Shown here one piece after another: positions 1 to 8,225 of a stretch of DNA of 37,828 nt; the stretch's first letter is position 1, and every line of letters begins with the position of its first letter. Source of the DNA: Planctomycetota bacterium (GTDB lineage: Bacteria > Planctomycetota > Planctomycetia > Gemmatales > Gemmataceae). The notes under the pieces were generated by a model. The model searched no databases. It worked only from the letters and a program-made list of their open reading frames with translations, and was not told the DNA's origin. The translations under genes were made by a program, and so were the position numbers. The stretch covers positions 1 through 37,828 of the forward strand of contig JAJPHU010000058.1 of assembly GCA_021325115.1 (NCBI GenBank), written 5' to 3'.

Positions 1-353
1 CGTACTCCCGGAATGCCGGGTATCAAACGGCGAACACGGCCGCTGGCGCCGCGCCGCACTTCCGGCGGCGGCGTCAGAGCATGAGCCAGGATTTCCTCAA
101 CACGATCGCCTGCTGAGACCGGCCGCGACCGACGGCAAGTGAGGACATGCGCTTGTTCCTTTGCCATGCCCGTCAGCGTTTCCCAGGCGCGATTGACGAA
201 CAGCAAATGCCCGCGGCGATCGAGCACGAATAGAGGCTCGGCGCAATGCTGGAAAAAGGCTTGCCAGCGAAACTCCTTGGCCAGGCGCCGCGGCGAGCGG
301 GGAGCGTCCACCTCCTGTTGTACCGGCGCACTGCTCGGAACTTGCTCACTCAT
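1..353 (-). CDS. PAS-domain protein, N-terminal part (runs off the window)
   Basis: An open frame starts at ATG 353 on the minus strand and leaves the window at position 1 with no stop, giving about 117 residues. Residues 28-75 read as a PAS core: FFQHCAEPLFVLDRRGHLLF, then VNRAWETLTGM. PAS domains sense ligands or redox state and usually sit in front of a kinase, AAA+ or other output domain. The output domain lies outside the window, so the function is open. The gene starts 17 bp after the stop of the small membrane protein upstream, so the two are probably co-transcribed. The PAS call is fairly sure; the overall identity is unknown. Confidence 0.7.
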   Translation of the reverse strand, partial: MSEQVPSSAPVQQEVDAPRSPRRLAKEFRWQAFFQHCAEPLFVLDRRGHLLFVNRAWETLTGMAKEQAHVLTCRRSRPVSAGDRVEEILAHALTPPPEVRRGASGRVRRLIPGIPGV

Positions 354-370
354 GGCTGGCGGCCGTTCGC

Positions 371-655
371 TCAGGTTCCAGTCGATTGCTGCCACATGTT
401 CAGGGCGATAAAGAAGACGGCGAGAACAAGGGCGGCAAGGGTGGTCAGAAAAATAGAGTTGAAATGGTGTAAAATATACAGAACGATGCCGATGGCGATA
501 AGGAAAAGAGCCAGCCGCAAACCCCAGCGGACCGCTTCGTACAGGATCGCTCCCCACTCCTCGAAGCGCGTGGCGCTGTAGACCAAGCTGATAAGGATGA
601 TCAGCAAAGGCAGTTCCACGAAATAGATATTGTGTCCGGGTAACAGCGTGTGCAT
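371..655 (-). CDS. Small membrane protein, unknown function
   Basis: A 94-residue protein dominated by hydrophobic stretches. There are about three membrane segments: near residues 11-28, 46-64 (RLALFLIAIGIVLYILHHF) and 67-87 (SIFLTTLAALVLAVFFIALN). No catalytic motif is visible. It starts 7 bp after the stop of the larger membrane protein (663-1271) and is followed 17 bp later by the PAS protein, so it sits in a tight three-gene run. The Shine-Dalgarno is weak (CGGAA). The family was not recognised. Confidence 0.65.
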   Translation of the reverse strand: MHTLLPGHNIYFVELPLLIILISLVYSATRFEEWGAILYEAVRWGLRLALFLIAIGIVLYILHHFNSIFLTTLAALVLAVFFIALNMWQQSTGT

Positions 656-662
656 TTCCGAT

Positions 663-1271
663 TTACCTTGTCGTTTTGTCCTCTTCCGCCTCTACGGGCA
701 GAAACGCCGGCCCGGCCAAGGCGTCGTAAATAACCATGACGTTGAGCACGCCAGCGATGACCGTGAATACCCAGGCCAATTCCAGAAGTTTATTGCCGCT
801 GGTGTGCACGGCGTTGAGGGCAGCCTCGCTGGGGGTGCGTTCAAAGTTGCCCAAGAGCGGATCGCCACTCTCTTGCCGCCGATCGTAGTTGAGGTATTGC
901 CAGATGGCCGGCCAGGCGGCGATGCCGACCCAGAACTGACCGGCGAACTGCGGCCGATTGTACAGGTTGGCGGCCAGCCGCGGCAGATTGAATGGATTGT
1001 TCTGATCGGCGGTGTCCGGCAAATAGACGTTGCTGCTGACGCTGTAGGTCTCCACCTCATCGCCATGCTGGAGCTGAACGGTGCCGCTGCCGAGATAGAC
1101 GCCGATGAAAAAGAGCGTGTAAATGCAGACGAAAAACAAAATGCCCTTGCCGATGCGTCCTTGATAGATCTGCCCCAGTCCGGGGATGAGATAACTGAGC
1201 ACGGCAGCAGTCGGATCGCCCGATCGATCCGGCAGCAATGCAGAATTCGTGGACGAAGCGGCGCTGGACAT
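663..1271 (-). CDS. Multi-pass membrane protein with TM2-like repeat (DUF6677-like)
   Basis: A 202-residue protein. Residues 20-55 carry AVLSYLIPGLGQIYQGRIGK followed by a hydrophobic helix. This is the pattern of TM2-type small membrane proteins (PGLGQxYxGxxxKG). A middle soluble part is followed by a C-terminal helix near residues 165-190. It resembles planctomycete proteins filed under DUF6677, a match from memory. ATG 1271 is preceded by a short AGGA Shine-Dalgarno. It is the first gene of a run with the two downstream minus-strand genes and is separated from the proline-rich gene by a strong palindrome (1334-1387). Role unknown, probably in the cytoplasmic membrane. Confidence 0.65.
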   Translation of the reverse strand: MSSAASSTNSALLPDRSGDPTAAVLSYLIPGLGQIYQGRIGKGILFFVCIYTLFFIGVYLGSGTVQLQHGDEVETYSVSSNVYLPDTADQNNPFNLPRLAANLYNRPQFAGQFWVGIAAWPAIWQYLNYDRRQESGDPLLGNFERTPSEAALNAVHTSGNKLLELAWVFTVIAGVLNVMVIYDALAGPAFLPVEAEEDKTTR

Positions 1272-1302
1272 GAGTTCCTCGTAGTTTCAAACCCGGCAAA
1301 CA

Positions 1303-1387
1303 GGGCATGTTAACGCCCCGGTGCAAACCCGGTGAGCGGAGCATGTTAATGCTGTGCAAACCACCAAGGCATTAACATGCTCCGCTC
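1303..1387. repeat. Palindromic repeat, family A copy 1
   Basis: A perfect 19-bp inverted repeat: GAGCGGAGCATGTTAATGC at 1334-1352 pairs with its reverse complement at 1369-1387 across a 16-nt loop. Just before it, GGGCATGTTAACGCCCC (1303-1319) repeats the same GCRTGTTAAYGC core. The same core occurs at 6001-6059, 28451-28510 and 32617-32653. It fills the gap between two minus-strand genes and could act as a terminator or as a REP-type element. Confidence 0.8.
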
Positions 1388-1414
1388 GCCCTCATTCAAT
1401 TCTACCAGCGAGGC

Positions 1415-2260
1415 TCACCAACTCCAACCCATCCCACTATTGACCGCGAGGGCGACAGCAGCGGCCAGGCAAGCCAGACCGATGAATCCGAACAGCCATC
1501 GTCCGCGTCCGCACAACCAGTGTCCCGGAGCACCCAAGGGAGCAAGGCAAGCATCGAAACCCTGATTGAACCATAGCAGTGGCAGCAGGGGCCATGGCAC
1601 GGCTGGAGTTCCGAGTTCTGAGTCCTCGGCTCGGAGAGAGGTTTCGTCGCGTGGTAAGGGGGCCGGTATTTCGACGGTCGATACCGGCTCCGGAGGCGGC
1701 GGCGGTTCGGGTTGCGGATCGCTAACTGGACCGGGCACAGGGAGAGAAGACTTTCGGTTGTTGGCCTGATGCCAGCTCTCGGCCAACGGCGGCCAGGTCG
1801 AGGCTGACGGCTGCCAGGTTGAGCGTAACGGTATCCACGTCTCAGCCTCGCTGGCTTCGGGAACCGGTGGTGCGGGCGGTGGTTCGGGCGGCGGCTCGGG
1901 CGGCGCTGTCGGCATCAGGCGCGACGCCGGCATCGGCGGCCGCGGTTCAAATCCGGACGCTGGCGGCAACGGGCGCGGAAAGGCTGTCTCGACGACCGTA
2001 TACGAAACCGTCGAGTACGAAATCGGCGGCGTAGCCGGCTGGAGTGGAGGCGGCGTTTGCTCCTCCCTCTGCCGCATCGGCACAGGACGCGGCAGAGGGG
2101 GCGGTTCCTCGGCCGGTTCTTCGCCTTTGGCTTGTTCGGGCTTATCAAGCGGTTGGACCGGCAGCTCCAACATGCGTTGGAGCAGTGCATCGAGTTCCTC
2201 GAGCTGCTGCCGCGTCGGGTTCAACGTCCCCGCCCGGCGCGGCGACACGGAAATTGTCAT
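1415..2260 (-). CDS. Proline-rich protein with C-terminal membrane segment, unknown
   Basis: A 281-residue protein with start ATG 2260 (MTISVSPRRAGTLNPTRQQL). The open frame extends upstream to 2437, but that extension runs through the repeated AATCCG sequences of the intergenic region, so the shorter start is preferred. A short helical N-terminus (LEELDALLQRMLELP) is followed by roughly 190 residues rich in Pro and Glu with PPPEPPPEPPP-type runs. The C-terminus ends in a hydrophobic helix (LFGFIGLACLAAAVALAVNS). The layout suggests a tail-anchored protein with a long disordered region. No enzyme motif is seen. It is divergent from rsmE. Confidence 0.6.
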   Translation of the reverse strand: MTISVSPRRAGTLNPTRQQLEELDALLQRMLELPVQPLDKPEQAKGEEPAEEPPPLPRPVPMRQREEQTPPPLQPATPPISYSTVSYTVVETAFPRPLPPASGFEPRPPMPASRLMPTAPPEPPPEPPPAPPVPEASEAETWIPLRSTWQPSASTWPPLAESWHQANNRKSSLPVPGPVSDPQPEPPPPPEPVSTVEIPAPLPRDETSLRAEDSELGTPAVPWPLLPLLWFNQGFDACLAPLGAPGHWLCGRGRWLFGFIGLACLAAAVALAVNSGMGWSW

Positions 2261-2297
2261 GGCGCGTCCCTTTCCCCCTCGAGACGAAAATCCCAAA

Positions 2298-2409
2298 CTC
2301 GCAATCCGCAATCCGCAATCCGAAATACAATCACCTGATCGGGCGCACCATTCCGTCCATCCGCGGCAAGGGTGTTGCTCTTCGGACTTCAGATTTCGGA
2401 TTTCGGATC
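2298..2409. repeat. AATCCG-type short tandem and inverted repeats
   Basis: Between the proline-rich gene and rsmE. GCAATCC is tandemly repeated at about 2300-2321, then AATCCGAAAT (2317-2326) is mirrored by ATTTCGGATT at 2393-2402 and a second partial copy at 2400-2409. The arms could form a long hairpin of about 100 nt. It overlaps the spurious upstream extensions of both flanking reading frames, which supports the shorter starts chosen for them. Confidence 0.55.
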
Positions 2410-2439
2410 TCTCGCGAAGCGGACGGGACATTAACAAGG

Positions 2440-3150
2440 ATGGCCGAGCGATTCTACGTCAATTGTGAGCTGAGGCCGGGGCCAGTGCTTGTTCAGGGCG
2501 CCGAGGCGCATCATCTTGCCGTTGTTTGCCGACTTCGCCCCGGCGACGCCGTCTGCCTGTTCAACGGCGACGGCCATGAATATCCCGCGCGCATCGAGAA
2601 AATCAGCCGCCGCGAGGTGACGCTGGAAGTGTTCGCCGTCGAAAGTCCGGCCCGCGAACTGCCTTTTCGTCTGGATGTGGCTGCCCCTTTGCCGCGTGGC
2701 GACCGGGCGCAATTTCTCGTGGAAAAATTGACCGAATTGGGTGTCACATCGTTCACGCCGTTGCGGACAACGCGCAGCGTGGTCCATCCGCGCGAGACCC
2801 GGCGGGACAAACTGCAACGCTACGTCATCGAGGCAAGCAAGCAGTGCGGCCGCAATGTCCTTATGGAAGTGCGGCCTCTGAGCGACTGGCCGGCTTTCTG
2901 CGTTGCGGCGGGGTTGCCACAGCGCCGCCTTCTTGCCCATCCCGGCGGCGAAAAAAGAGCGGGAGACTCGTTTGCACAAAGGAGCCTTGCCCCCTTTTTA
3001 CCTACAGTTGCAGCAGTCGGGCCGGAAGGCGGATTCACAGACGAGGAAATCGCTCTGGCGAAAGCGGCGGGCTGGCGTCTGCTGGATCTGGGACCGCGCA
3101 TTCTCCGCGTGGAGACGGCGGCCATCGCCCTGGCAGTGCTCTGCGGATAA
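2440..3150 (+). CDS. rsmE: 16S rRNA (uracil1498-N3)-methyltransferase
   Basis: RsmE uses S-adenosylmethionine to methylate N3 of U1498 in 16S rRNA. The 236-residue length fits the family. The SPOUT knot motifs are visible: VGPEGG at 193-198 followed by FTDEE, and LGPRILRVETAA at 217-228, which form the cofactor-binding trefoil knot. The N-terminal 75 residues match the PUA-like RNA-binding part (EAHHLAVVCRLRPGDAVCLF). ATG 2440 gives the usual RFYV start; the frame extends upstream but only through repeat DNA. It stands alone and is convergent with the toroid protein gene 24 bp downstream. Confidence 0.93.
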   Translation: MAERFYVNCELRPGPVLVQGAEAHHLAVVCRLRPGDAVCLFNGDGHEYPARIEKISRREVTLEVFAVESPARELPFRLDVAAPLPRGDRAQFLVEKLTELGVTSFTPLRTTRSVVHPRETRRDKLQRYVIEASKQCGRNVLMEVRPLSDWPAFCVAAGLPQRRLLAHPGGEKRAGDSFAQRSLAPFLPTVAAVGPEGGFTDEEIALAKAAGWRLLDLGPRILRVETAAIALAVLCG

Positions 3151-3174
3151 GACGCTTCCGATTCATTGGTTGGC

Positions 3175-4845
3175 TTACTTAACGTTGGCGATGTCACGGC
3201 GATAGAGCGGTAAGTGGCGATAGTACACTTCCAAGCATAACAAGGACAACGACGTGGCCATAATGCGGCCGCCTTGCGAGCCGGGCCAGCTGCCGGCCTG
3301 GTGGGGATGCTGCGGCGTCGTGCCTTTGTCCTGCTGGAGGATCAAGAAGTCGCGGATGCCGCCTTTGCCGTCGCTATTCGGACCAAGGTTCCAAAAGCGC
3401 CAACTCTCGCCCTGCATGTGATGCATGACCTGTGTGGCATAATAGAGGTAGTAAATATTTTTTCCCTCCGCCCCCTTGCCAGGCGGATGCTCGCGCAGCA
3501 TCTTGACGCCATTTTGCAAAGCCGGGTTTTTCGGACCGATGCCGCTGTACTGGCGACACAAAAGCCCAACCGAAGTCATGGTGAGCGTGGGTGGCTGACC
3601 TGGCCTGTAAGCAAAATGACCGCCTTTATCCGTCGATCCTTTGGGAGAGGATTCTACCGAATCGAGAAAACGTTCAGCCAATTTGAGAGTGTTCTTGGGC
3701 ACACTCAGGCCGGCCATCTGTCCGCTTTTCAGGGCCATCAATTGCCAGCCCGTCACCGAGGTATCACCGCCGTCGGACGGCTTGGGACCGTAGCGCCAGC
3801 CGCCGCCGGCACTGTCCTGAGCGTAGACGATGAAGTTGATGGCTCGCTGGGCCGACAGCTTAAGGCGTGGATCGGAAGTCAAGCCGTAAGCCTCACACAT
3901 GGCGATGGTGGCAATGCCGTGCGCGTACATGTCGCCGCTGTATGAACCGTCTTGGCTCTGCTTGCCGATGAGCCAGTTGATGGCGCCTTCGACGGTCTTG
4001 CTGTAGTCTTTTTGGGTAGCTTTGCCCGGTTTGTGGGTGATGCCAGCGCCCAGGAACGGCAGCAGGCCGAAGGCAGTGGCTGCGATATCATTGCGGTTGG
4101 CGGTGCCGGCCTCGCAGTTGCAGCGAAAGACCTTGCCAGCCGGCCGCGGTTTCTCACGGGCGTGATGATTGAACTGATGGAGCGACCACCGGCCGTCCTG
4201 CGACTGGTGTAGTGCCAGCCATTCCAGTCCCTTGGCCACCGCAGATTCCGAGAGCGAATTGCCGCCCTGATCGCTGAGCATCCGCTCTTTAGTACCGGCG
4301 CTGCGGCCGGCGAACTGGTTGCCCAGATAGCTGCCGCCCATGCCGCCCAGGGAACTGCTCAGGCCGCCGATGGCTGCGGCGTTATCCAGGTTCGCCAGAG
4401 CGCCGCCCAGGCCGCCGCCGCTGCCCGGCGGCAGCGGCACATTGCTCCGCGCCGCATCGGCTGGAGCATCAGGAACCCCCACCGACTGTGTCGGATCGAC
4501 CACCCCCGGCACCACCACGTCTTCACTGGTGCGCTCCACATCGAGGTTGTACGGTGTCTGGCTGTCCATGCCCAGATCGGTCTGCGTCAGATCAAAGTCC
4601 TCTTTAGGCGGCTCTTCCACTTGCGTGGTCTGGACCTGCTGATCGAGGTCTTCCGGCGTCTCGGCCTGGACCCGGCCCAACACGGAAAACAGCCCGGCAG
4701 CCAGGCCGACAATAGCAAGATTGACGACGGCGCTGGCGATCCAAATAGGGATAATCTTGGTCCACGAAACGCCGCGATTCTCCAGAAGCACCGGCGCCAC
4801 GACGACCACACGGCGCCGGCCATTGTCTGCGGGAGTGGTTGACAT
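3175..4845 (-). CDS. Membrane-anchored squalene-cyclase-like repeat (alpha/alpha-toroid) protein
   Basis: A 556-residue protein with start ATG 4845, chosen for its AGAGGA Shine-Dalgarno. One N-terminal membrane helix (about 31-57) is followed by an acidic linker (60-130), a Gly/Ser-rich stretch (140-190), then repeats of the prenyltransferase/squalene-oxidase type from about 195: GLEWLALHQSQDGRWS and INWLIGKQSQDGSYS. Such repeats form alpha/alpha toroids. The acidic DxDD motif of true squalene-hopene cyclases is not seen, so cyclase activity is doubtful. It is the last gene of the exbB-exbD-exbD run, in the place where TonB would be expected, and it has TonB-like topology. A role as the periplasmic partner of the ExbBD motor is inference. 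Confidence 0.8.
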   Translation of the reverse strand: MSTTPADNGRRRVVVVAPVLLENRGVSWTKIIPIWIASAVVNLAIVGLAAGLFSVLGRVQAETPEDLDQQVQTTQVEEPPKEDFDLTQTDLGMDSQTPYNLDVERTSEDVVVPGVVDPTQSVGVPDAPADAARSNVPLPPGSGGGLGGALANLDNAAAIGGLSSSLGGMGGSYLGNQFAGRSAGTKERMLSDQGGNSLSESAVAKGLEWLALHQSQDGRWSLHQFNHHAREKPRPAGKVFRCNCEAGTANRNDIAATAFGLLPFLGAGITHKPGKATQKDYSKTVEGAINWLIGKQSQDGSYSGDMYAHGIATIAMCEAYGLTSDPRLKLSAQRAINFIVYAQDSAGGGWRYGPKPSDGGDTSVTGWQLMALKSGQMAGLSVPKNTLKLAERFLDSVESSPKGSTDKGGHFAYRPGQPPTLTMTSVGLLCRQYSGIGPKNPALQNGVKMLREHPPGKGAEGKNIYYLYYATQVMHHMQGESWRFWNLGPNSDGKGGIRDFLILQQDKGTTPQHPHQAGSWPGSQGGRIMATSLSLLCLEVYYRHLPLYRRDIANVK

Positions 4846-4905
4846 CAGCAAAGTCCTCTTCAAAACAAACGAGCGCGTGAGGGCGTGGGAACCTCCCGAT
4901 TGCAT

Positions 4906-5982
4906 CTACCGGGGCATTCTTGCGCCCTGCTCACCAGGTAACGTTTCCTCCGACGGCGGCACAAATTCCGTATGGCGGCTGGCATAGATGCGGCGGCGGA
5001 TGCGTCGATCATGGTAGCGGAACCAGACCGTCAACAAGATTAGCCCCAACGTTGCGCCGCCGACCACCTCCAAGAACAACCAGATCAAGTCGTGTTCCCA
5101 ACTTTCGTCCCCTTGCGGGTGCTGCGGGCTGGTGCGGAATTGGCCCGTCAGCGTGTGGCCGATCAAGAGCGGAGCATCACGATACTCGTTGGCTTTTTTG
5201 CTGTCGCCGGCCTTATAGCGATAGCGCTTGTAGAAATAACCTTCGAAGCTTACGGGATCATTGTATTTCCGCTGGTTGTCCAAGGTCAGACCGGGCGGCA
5301 GGTCGGTGAAGGCGATGCATACCGGGTTTTCGCCGAAGGCATCGGTCATGATCCAACCTTCGTAAAAATCGCTGAGTCCAGCGGCGCGGGCTTCCATCGG
5401 CGGTTCCCAGCGCAGCAGCCGGATCAGGCGCCCGGAAACGTGAACGACTTGGCCGCGATAGCGCTCCGGCTCATTGAACAGGTGAAAGTAGGTCACGTCT
5501 CGGCGCGCTGCCTTGGCGAATGCCTGCGCCGAGGTGTAATGAGCCTGGACGAGGAAATTCCAGTACGCTTCATACTCCGGGGTACCGATGTAGATGCCGG
5601 TGCGGTCACGGATGAAGCCGGGCATGAGAAAATAGTTCGGGATGGGCCGGACCTCATCGGTGTTGATTAGCTCCCAACACTCGCGCTGCTCGCAAGCTTG
5701 GAGCATGACCAATTCCACAAGCGGCGTTGTGGCTGGTGGCCCGAATCCCGAAAGAAACAACATACCGGCGCCAGCGTTGGTTCGTCCCATCTTGGTGGAA
5801 AAGATACCGCGCAGATCCCAAATCGGAGCATCGAGACTGGCGCCGGCATACACGGCCGCCAGGGCCGACCAGGGACCGATGCGCGGCGTGCAGGGGGCAA
5901 CAATCGTCAGCGCGGCCAGATGCTCCGCTTGGAACTCGGCCGGAGCCGAGAATAGGCCCATCAGCAGCGCAACGAGGAACAT
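4906..5982 (-). CDS. Secreted/membrane protein of the ExbBD cluster, unknown
   Basis: A 358-residue protein if started at ATG 5982 (MFLVALLMGLFSAPAEFQA), which puts a signal-peptide-like segment at the N-terminus. An ATG 30 bp further upstream (6012) lies inside the left arm of a palindromic repeat, so it is less likely. The body has no recognised catalytic motif; features include FHLFNEPERYRGQVVHVSGR, which resembles a small beta-barrel segment. A C-terminal membrane helix follows (LIWLFLEVVGGATLGLILLT), with a basic cytoplasmic tail (RYHDRRIRRRIYASRH). It lies between the second exbD and the toroid gene and probably belongs to the same envelope complex. Confidence 0.7.
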   Translation of the reverse strand: MFLVALLMGLFSAPAEFQAEHLAALTIVAPCTPRIGPWSALAAVYAGASLDAPIWDLRGIFSTKMGRTNAGAGMLFLSGFGPPATTPLVELVMLQACEQRECWELINTDEVRPIPNYFLMPGFIRDRTGIYIGTPEYEAYWNFLVQAHYTSAQAFAKAARRDVTYFHLFNEPERYRGQVVHVSGRLIRLLRWEPPMEARAAGLSDFYEGWIMTDAFGENPVCIAFTDLPPGLTLDNQRKYNDPVSFEGYFYKRYRYKAGDSKKANEYRDAPLLIGHTLTGQFRTSPQHPQGDESWEHDLIWLFLEVVGGATLGLILLTVWFRYHDRRIRRRIYASRHTEFVPPSEETLPGEQGARMPR

Positions 5983-6000
5983 ACGAATCACCGTTATGGG

Positions 6001-6059
6001 CGAGTGGGGCATGTCAACGCCCTACCCAAAGCAACCAGAGCGTTGACACGCCTCGCTCG
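6001..6059. repeat. Palindromic repeat, family A copy 2
   Basis: CGAGTGGGGCATGTCAACGC (6001-6020) faces GCGTTGACACGCCTCGCTCG (6040-6059). This is a 20-bp stem with three mismatches, all transitions, around a 19-nt loop. It lies in the 57-bp gap between the second exbD stop (6070) and the next gene, and its left arm contains the alternative ATG at 6012. Confidence 0.75.
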
Positions 6060-6069
6060 TCGACTTGCT

Positions 6070-6582
6070 CTAACTCCCCGAAGGCGGCGGCACGAAGCTG
6101 ATATTTTTGAAGCCCGCTTGCTGGCACACATCCATCACGCTGATGACTTCTTCCCATTTCAGCTTGTTGTCGGCCTGGATCTTGATGTTTTCTTTGTTCT
6201 CCACGAGGCCACGCCGTGCCTTTAGTTCTGCGAGGAGCTTATCAAGCGTATCCACCGCGCTGGTGCCAGCGTCGTCCTGCAAGGAGATGCCGCTGATAAG
6301 CCCCGCGTTGACATTGTCGCGCTGGGTGCGAATGATTACTGTGACATTTGCTGCCAATTTCAGATCTTGGTCTTTATCCACCGGAGCATCCGGTTTGATG
6401 TCTTCCTTGTCCTGGGCCTGCGCGATGGCTTCTGAGGGCAAGCTCAATTCCATCTGCCCTTCCAGGTCGGATGGGTGATAAGTCATAACGAAGAAGGCAA
6501 GCAGTTGGAAAGCCATGTCGAGCATAGGGGTGATCGGCAGAGTGGGTTCCGGCCCAGCTTCGGTTTTGCGGCGAATGCTCAT
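6070..6582 (-). CDS. ExbD/TolR-family biopolymer transport protein (second copy)
   Basis: A 170-residue protein with the ExbD plan: short cytoplasmic N-terminus, one membrane helix (about 17-38) with the conserved proton-path Asp at D22 in PITPMLDMAFQLL, and a periplasmic domain ending in IKIQADNKLKWEEVISVMDV. It starts at ATG 6582, overlapping the stop of the first exbD by 4 bp (ATGA), so translation is probably coupled. ExbD-type proteins couple proton flow with an ExbB/TolQ/MotA-type partner to drive envelope work. The insert between the helix and the periplasmic core is acidic and Lys-rich. Confidence 0.88.
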   Translation of the reverse strand: MSIRRKTEAGPEPTLPITPMLDMAFQLLAFFVMTYHPSDLEGQMELSLPSEAIAQAQDKEDIKPDAPVDKDQDLKLAANVTVIIRTQRDNVNAGLISGISLQDDAGTSAVDTLDKLLAELKARRGLVENKENIKIQADNKLKWEEVISVMDVCQQAGFKNISFVPPPSGS

Positions 6583-7124
6583 ACCGCACCTCCGGGGCTG
6601 TTCTTGGTCAAGGCCCGCAACATGAGCCGGCGATAGCCAATGTTTTTGCACAGTTGCAGGATCTCGAAAACTTGGCCGTAATCGGCGTCTTTATGGGCGC
6701 GGATGACCACAGCGGTGTTGACGTTCTTCTCGCCACGCTGTTCGGCGAGTTGCTTGGCGTCTTCAAATTGTTGCTTGAGCCAGACGCGTAAATCGTTGCG
6801 TTTCATTGGCTCCTTGCCGGGAACGAGGATGCATTCGTCGCCATCGCGGAACTTCTCCTGCACCCGCGCCAGCACATCGGAGGGCAGACGATCTTGGAAA
6901 TCCGCCAGAGCAAACGGCTTGAGGTTGATGAACAGATAATCGGCCTCGCCCTTGTCCATCGGCTTGACGGCCTGCGATTTGGGCAGCTTAATGTCCTCGT
7001 TGACCTGTTCGTTGACGAAGTTGACGCACATCATGAAGAACATGAGCAGCTGCAAGACGACATCGAGCAACGGCGTCAAGTTTGGTTCCGCATGAGCGCC
7101 TTCGCCGGGTGGTCCGTGACTCAT
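6579..7124 (-). CDS. ExbD/TolR-family biopolymer transport protein (first copy)
   Basis: A 181-residue protein with start ATG 7124, fixed by a strong GGAGG Shine-Dalgarno. The motif NLTPLLDVVLQLLMFFMMCV carries the essential membrane Asp at D21. The periplasmic part includes NTAVVIRAHKDADYGQVFEI, the typical ExbD C-terminal block. It lies downstream of the exbB-like gene and overlaps the second exbD by 4 bp. Two different ExbD subunits with one ExbB-like protein suggest a heteromeric motor, as is common in planctomycetes and Bacteroidetes-like systems (from general knowledge). Confidence 0.88.
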   Translation of the reverse strand: MSHGPPGEGAHAEPNLTPLLDVVLQLLMFFMMCVNFVNEQVNEDIKLPKSQAVKPMDKGEADYLFINLKPFALADFQDRLPSDVLARVQEKFRDGDECILVPGKEPMKRNDLRVWLKQQFEDAKQLAEQRGEKNVNTAVVIRAHKDADYGQVFEILQLCKNIGYRRLMLRALTKNSPGGAV

Positions 7125-7143
7125 GGCAATCCTCCGGTTTTCG

Positions 7144-7188
7144 GTTTTCGGTTTTCCAAGGAACATTAAGAAACGGAAAACCGAAAAC
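7144..7188. repeat. 14-bp inverted repeat between exbB-like and exbD genes
   Basis: GTTTTCGGTTTTCC (7144-7157) and GGAAAACCGAAAAC (7175-7188) form a perfect 14-bp stem with a 17-nt loop. On the transcribed strand it begins at the exbB-like stop codon and ends about 20 nt before the exbD ATG. It could attenuate transcription or set stoichiometry between motor subunits; it has no clear U-tract. Confidence 0.6.
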
Positions 7189-8066
7189 TATTTTTTGATG
7201 GCCGCCGTGGCAGCGGCGCGGGGATCGGCAGCCGGTGCGGCGGGTTCCGGCGCTGCCGCTGGCTTCCGCGAGTTGTGATACATCTGCGTCAACAGATCAT
7301 CGGCAATGTTGCCGACATCCATCGAGACGCGGATGAGACGGTTGCGGAAGAAGGCGTGGCAGAAAATAGCCGGCACGGACAGGGCGATGCCGACCAACGT
7401 CACCACCAGAGCGTGGGAGATGCCATCGGCCAACTTGGCCGGGTTTGGCGAGCCGCCCCGGCCCAGCTCCATGAAGCTGAGGATCATGCCCCAGACCGTA
7501 CCGACCAGGCCAAGCATTGGTCCCAAGGTGCCGATGGTCGCCAGGTAGGTAATGAGTTGGTCCTTGCCGGCCTTGACACTTTCGACCATGTTGAAAGCTG
7601 CCTCGCGAGCGTCATCGATGCCGTATTGCAGTCGGCTCATACCTGTTGTCAAGACGCGACCCAGGAACGAACCATCTTCCTTGGCCATCTCAAAGGCTTC
7701 TTTGAATCGGCGTTTGTTGACGGTCTCGGTGAAGTCCTCGACGAAGCCGGGCGGGATGGCCGCCCCCATGCGCAGCTCCATGATGAGCAGCATGATGAGG
7801 GCAATCAAGGCGATAGATACTACTAGCATGATGGGCGCGAACCAGCTGAGCGACTTGATGATATGCATGAAGATGCTGGGGGACTGCCGGGACAGCTCGG
7901 CCGGCTTGTTCGGCTCGGCGGCCTTGTTCTCGGTGGCCGCGTTCTCCTCCTGAGCACGGGCCGTCGGCACCGTCAGCGAAACCAGAGCGAACAGGAAAGC
8001 GGCCAGCAGACTGCCTATGACGAGGGCGGCGAGGCGAGGATGCGTTTGCGTTGCCAAACGGATCAT
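7188..8066 (-). CDS. MotA/TolQ/ExbB proton channel family protein
   Basis: A 292-residue protein with start ATG 8066 (Shine-Dalgarno AGGA). An N-terminal signal-like segment (about 11-39, ending TARAQ) precedes the channel domain. Three membrane helices follow: near 70-92 (APIMLVVSIALIALIMLLIM), then ATIGTLGPMLGLVGTVWGMI and ALVVTLVGIALSVPAIFCHA. The GLVGTVWGM and TLVGIALSVP blocks are hallmarks of the ExbB/TolQ/MotA family. It is the first gene of a five-gene minus-strand run with two exbD genes, a secreted protein and the toroid protein. The C-terminus is Ala/Pro-rich (AAAPEPAAPAADPRAAATAA). Confidence 0.9.
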   Translation of the reverse strand: MIRLATQTHPRLAALVIGSLLAAFLFALVSLTVPTARAQEENAATENKAAEPNKPAELSRQSPSIFMHIIKSLSWFAPIMLVVSIALIALIMLLIMELRMGAAIPPGFVEDFTETVNKRRFKEAFEMAKEDGSFLGRVLTTGMSRLQYGIDDAREAAFNMVESVKAGKDQLITYLATIGTLGPMLGLVGTVWGMILSFMELGRGGSPNPAKLADGISHALVVTLVGIALSVPAIFCHAFFRNRLIRVSMDVGNIADDLLTQMYHNSRKPAAAPEPAAPAADPRAAATAAIKK

Positions 8067-8225
8067 GATTGTGAGTTCCTGCAAGAGAAATGGGCGCGAG
8101 CGAGCGATCTCCAAGATTGGGACGCAACCAAATGCTGTTCGGTTCCCCATTCTCGGTTTTTCCACAATAATACTATTAAGTGTGACGCCTGAAGATGGCG
8201 GCTGTCAAGTTCTTTCTCACTCCAT

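Noticed and set aside
2261-2437. N-terminal extension of the proline-rich protein
   Set aside because: It runs through AATCCG tandem and inverted repeats, and its composition differs from the rest of the protein.
3175-4845. True squalene-hopene cyclase
   Set aside because: The repeats are present but the acidic DxDD catalytic motif is not seen, and the protein has a membrane anchor with a long linker.
5983-6012. ATG 6012 as start of the secreted protein of the ExbBD cluster
   Set aside because: That ATG lies inside the left arm of a palindromic repeat and puts ten extra residues before the signal peptide; ATG 5982 fits better, although neither has a strong Shine-Dalgarno.
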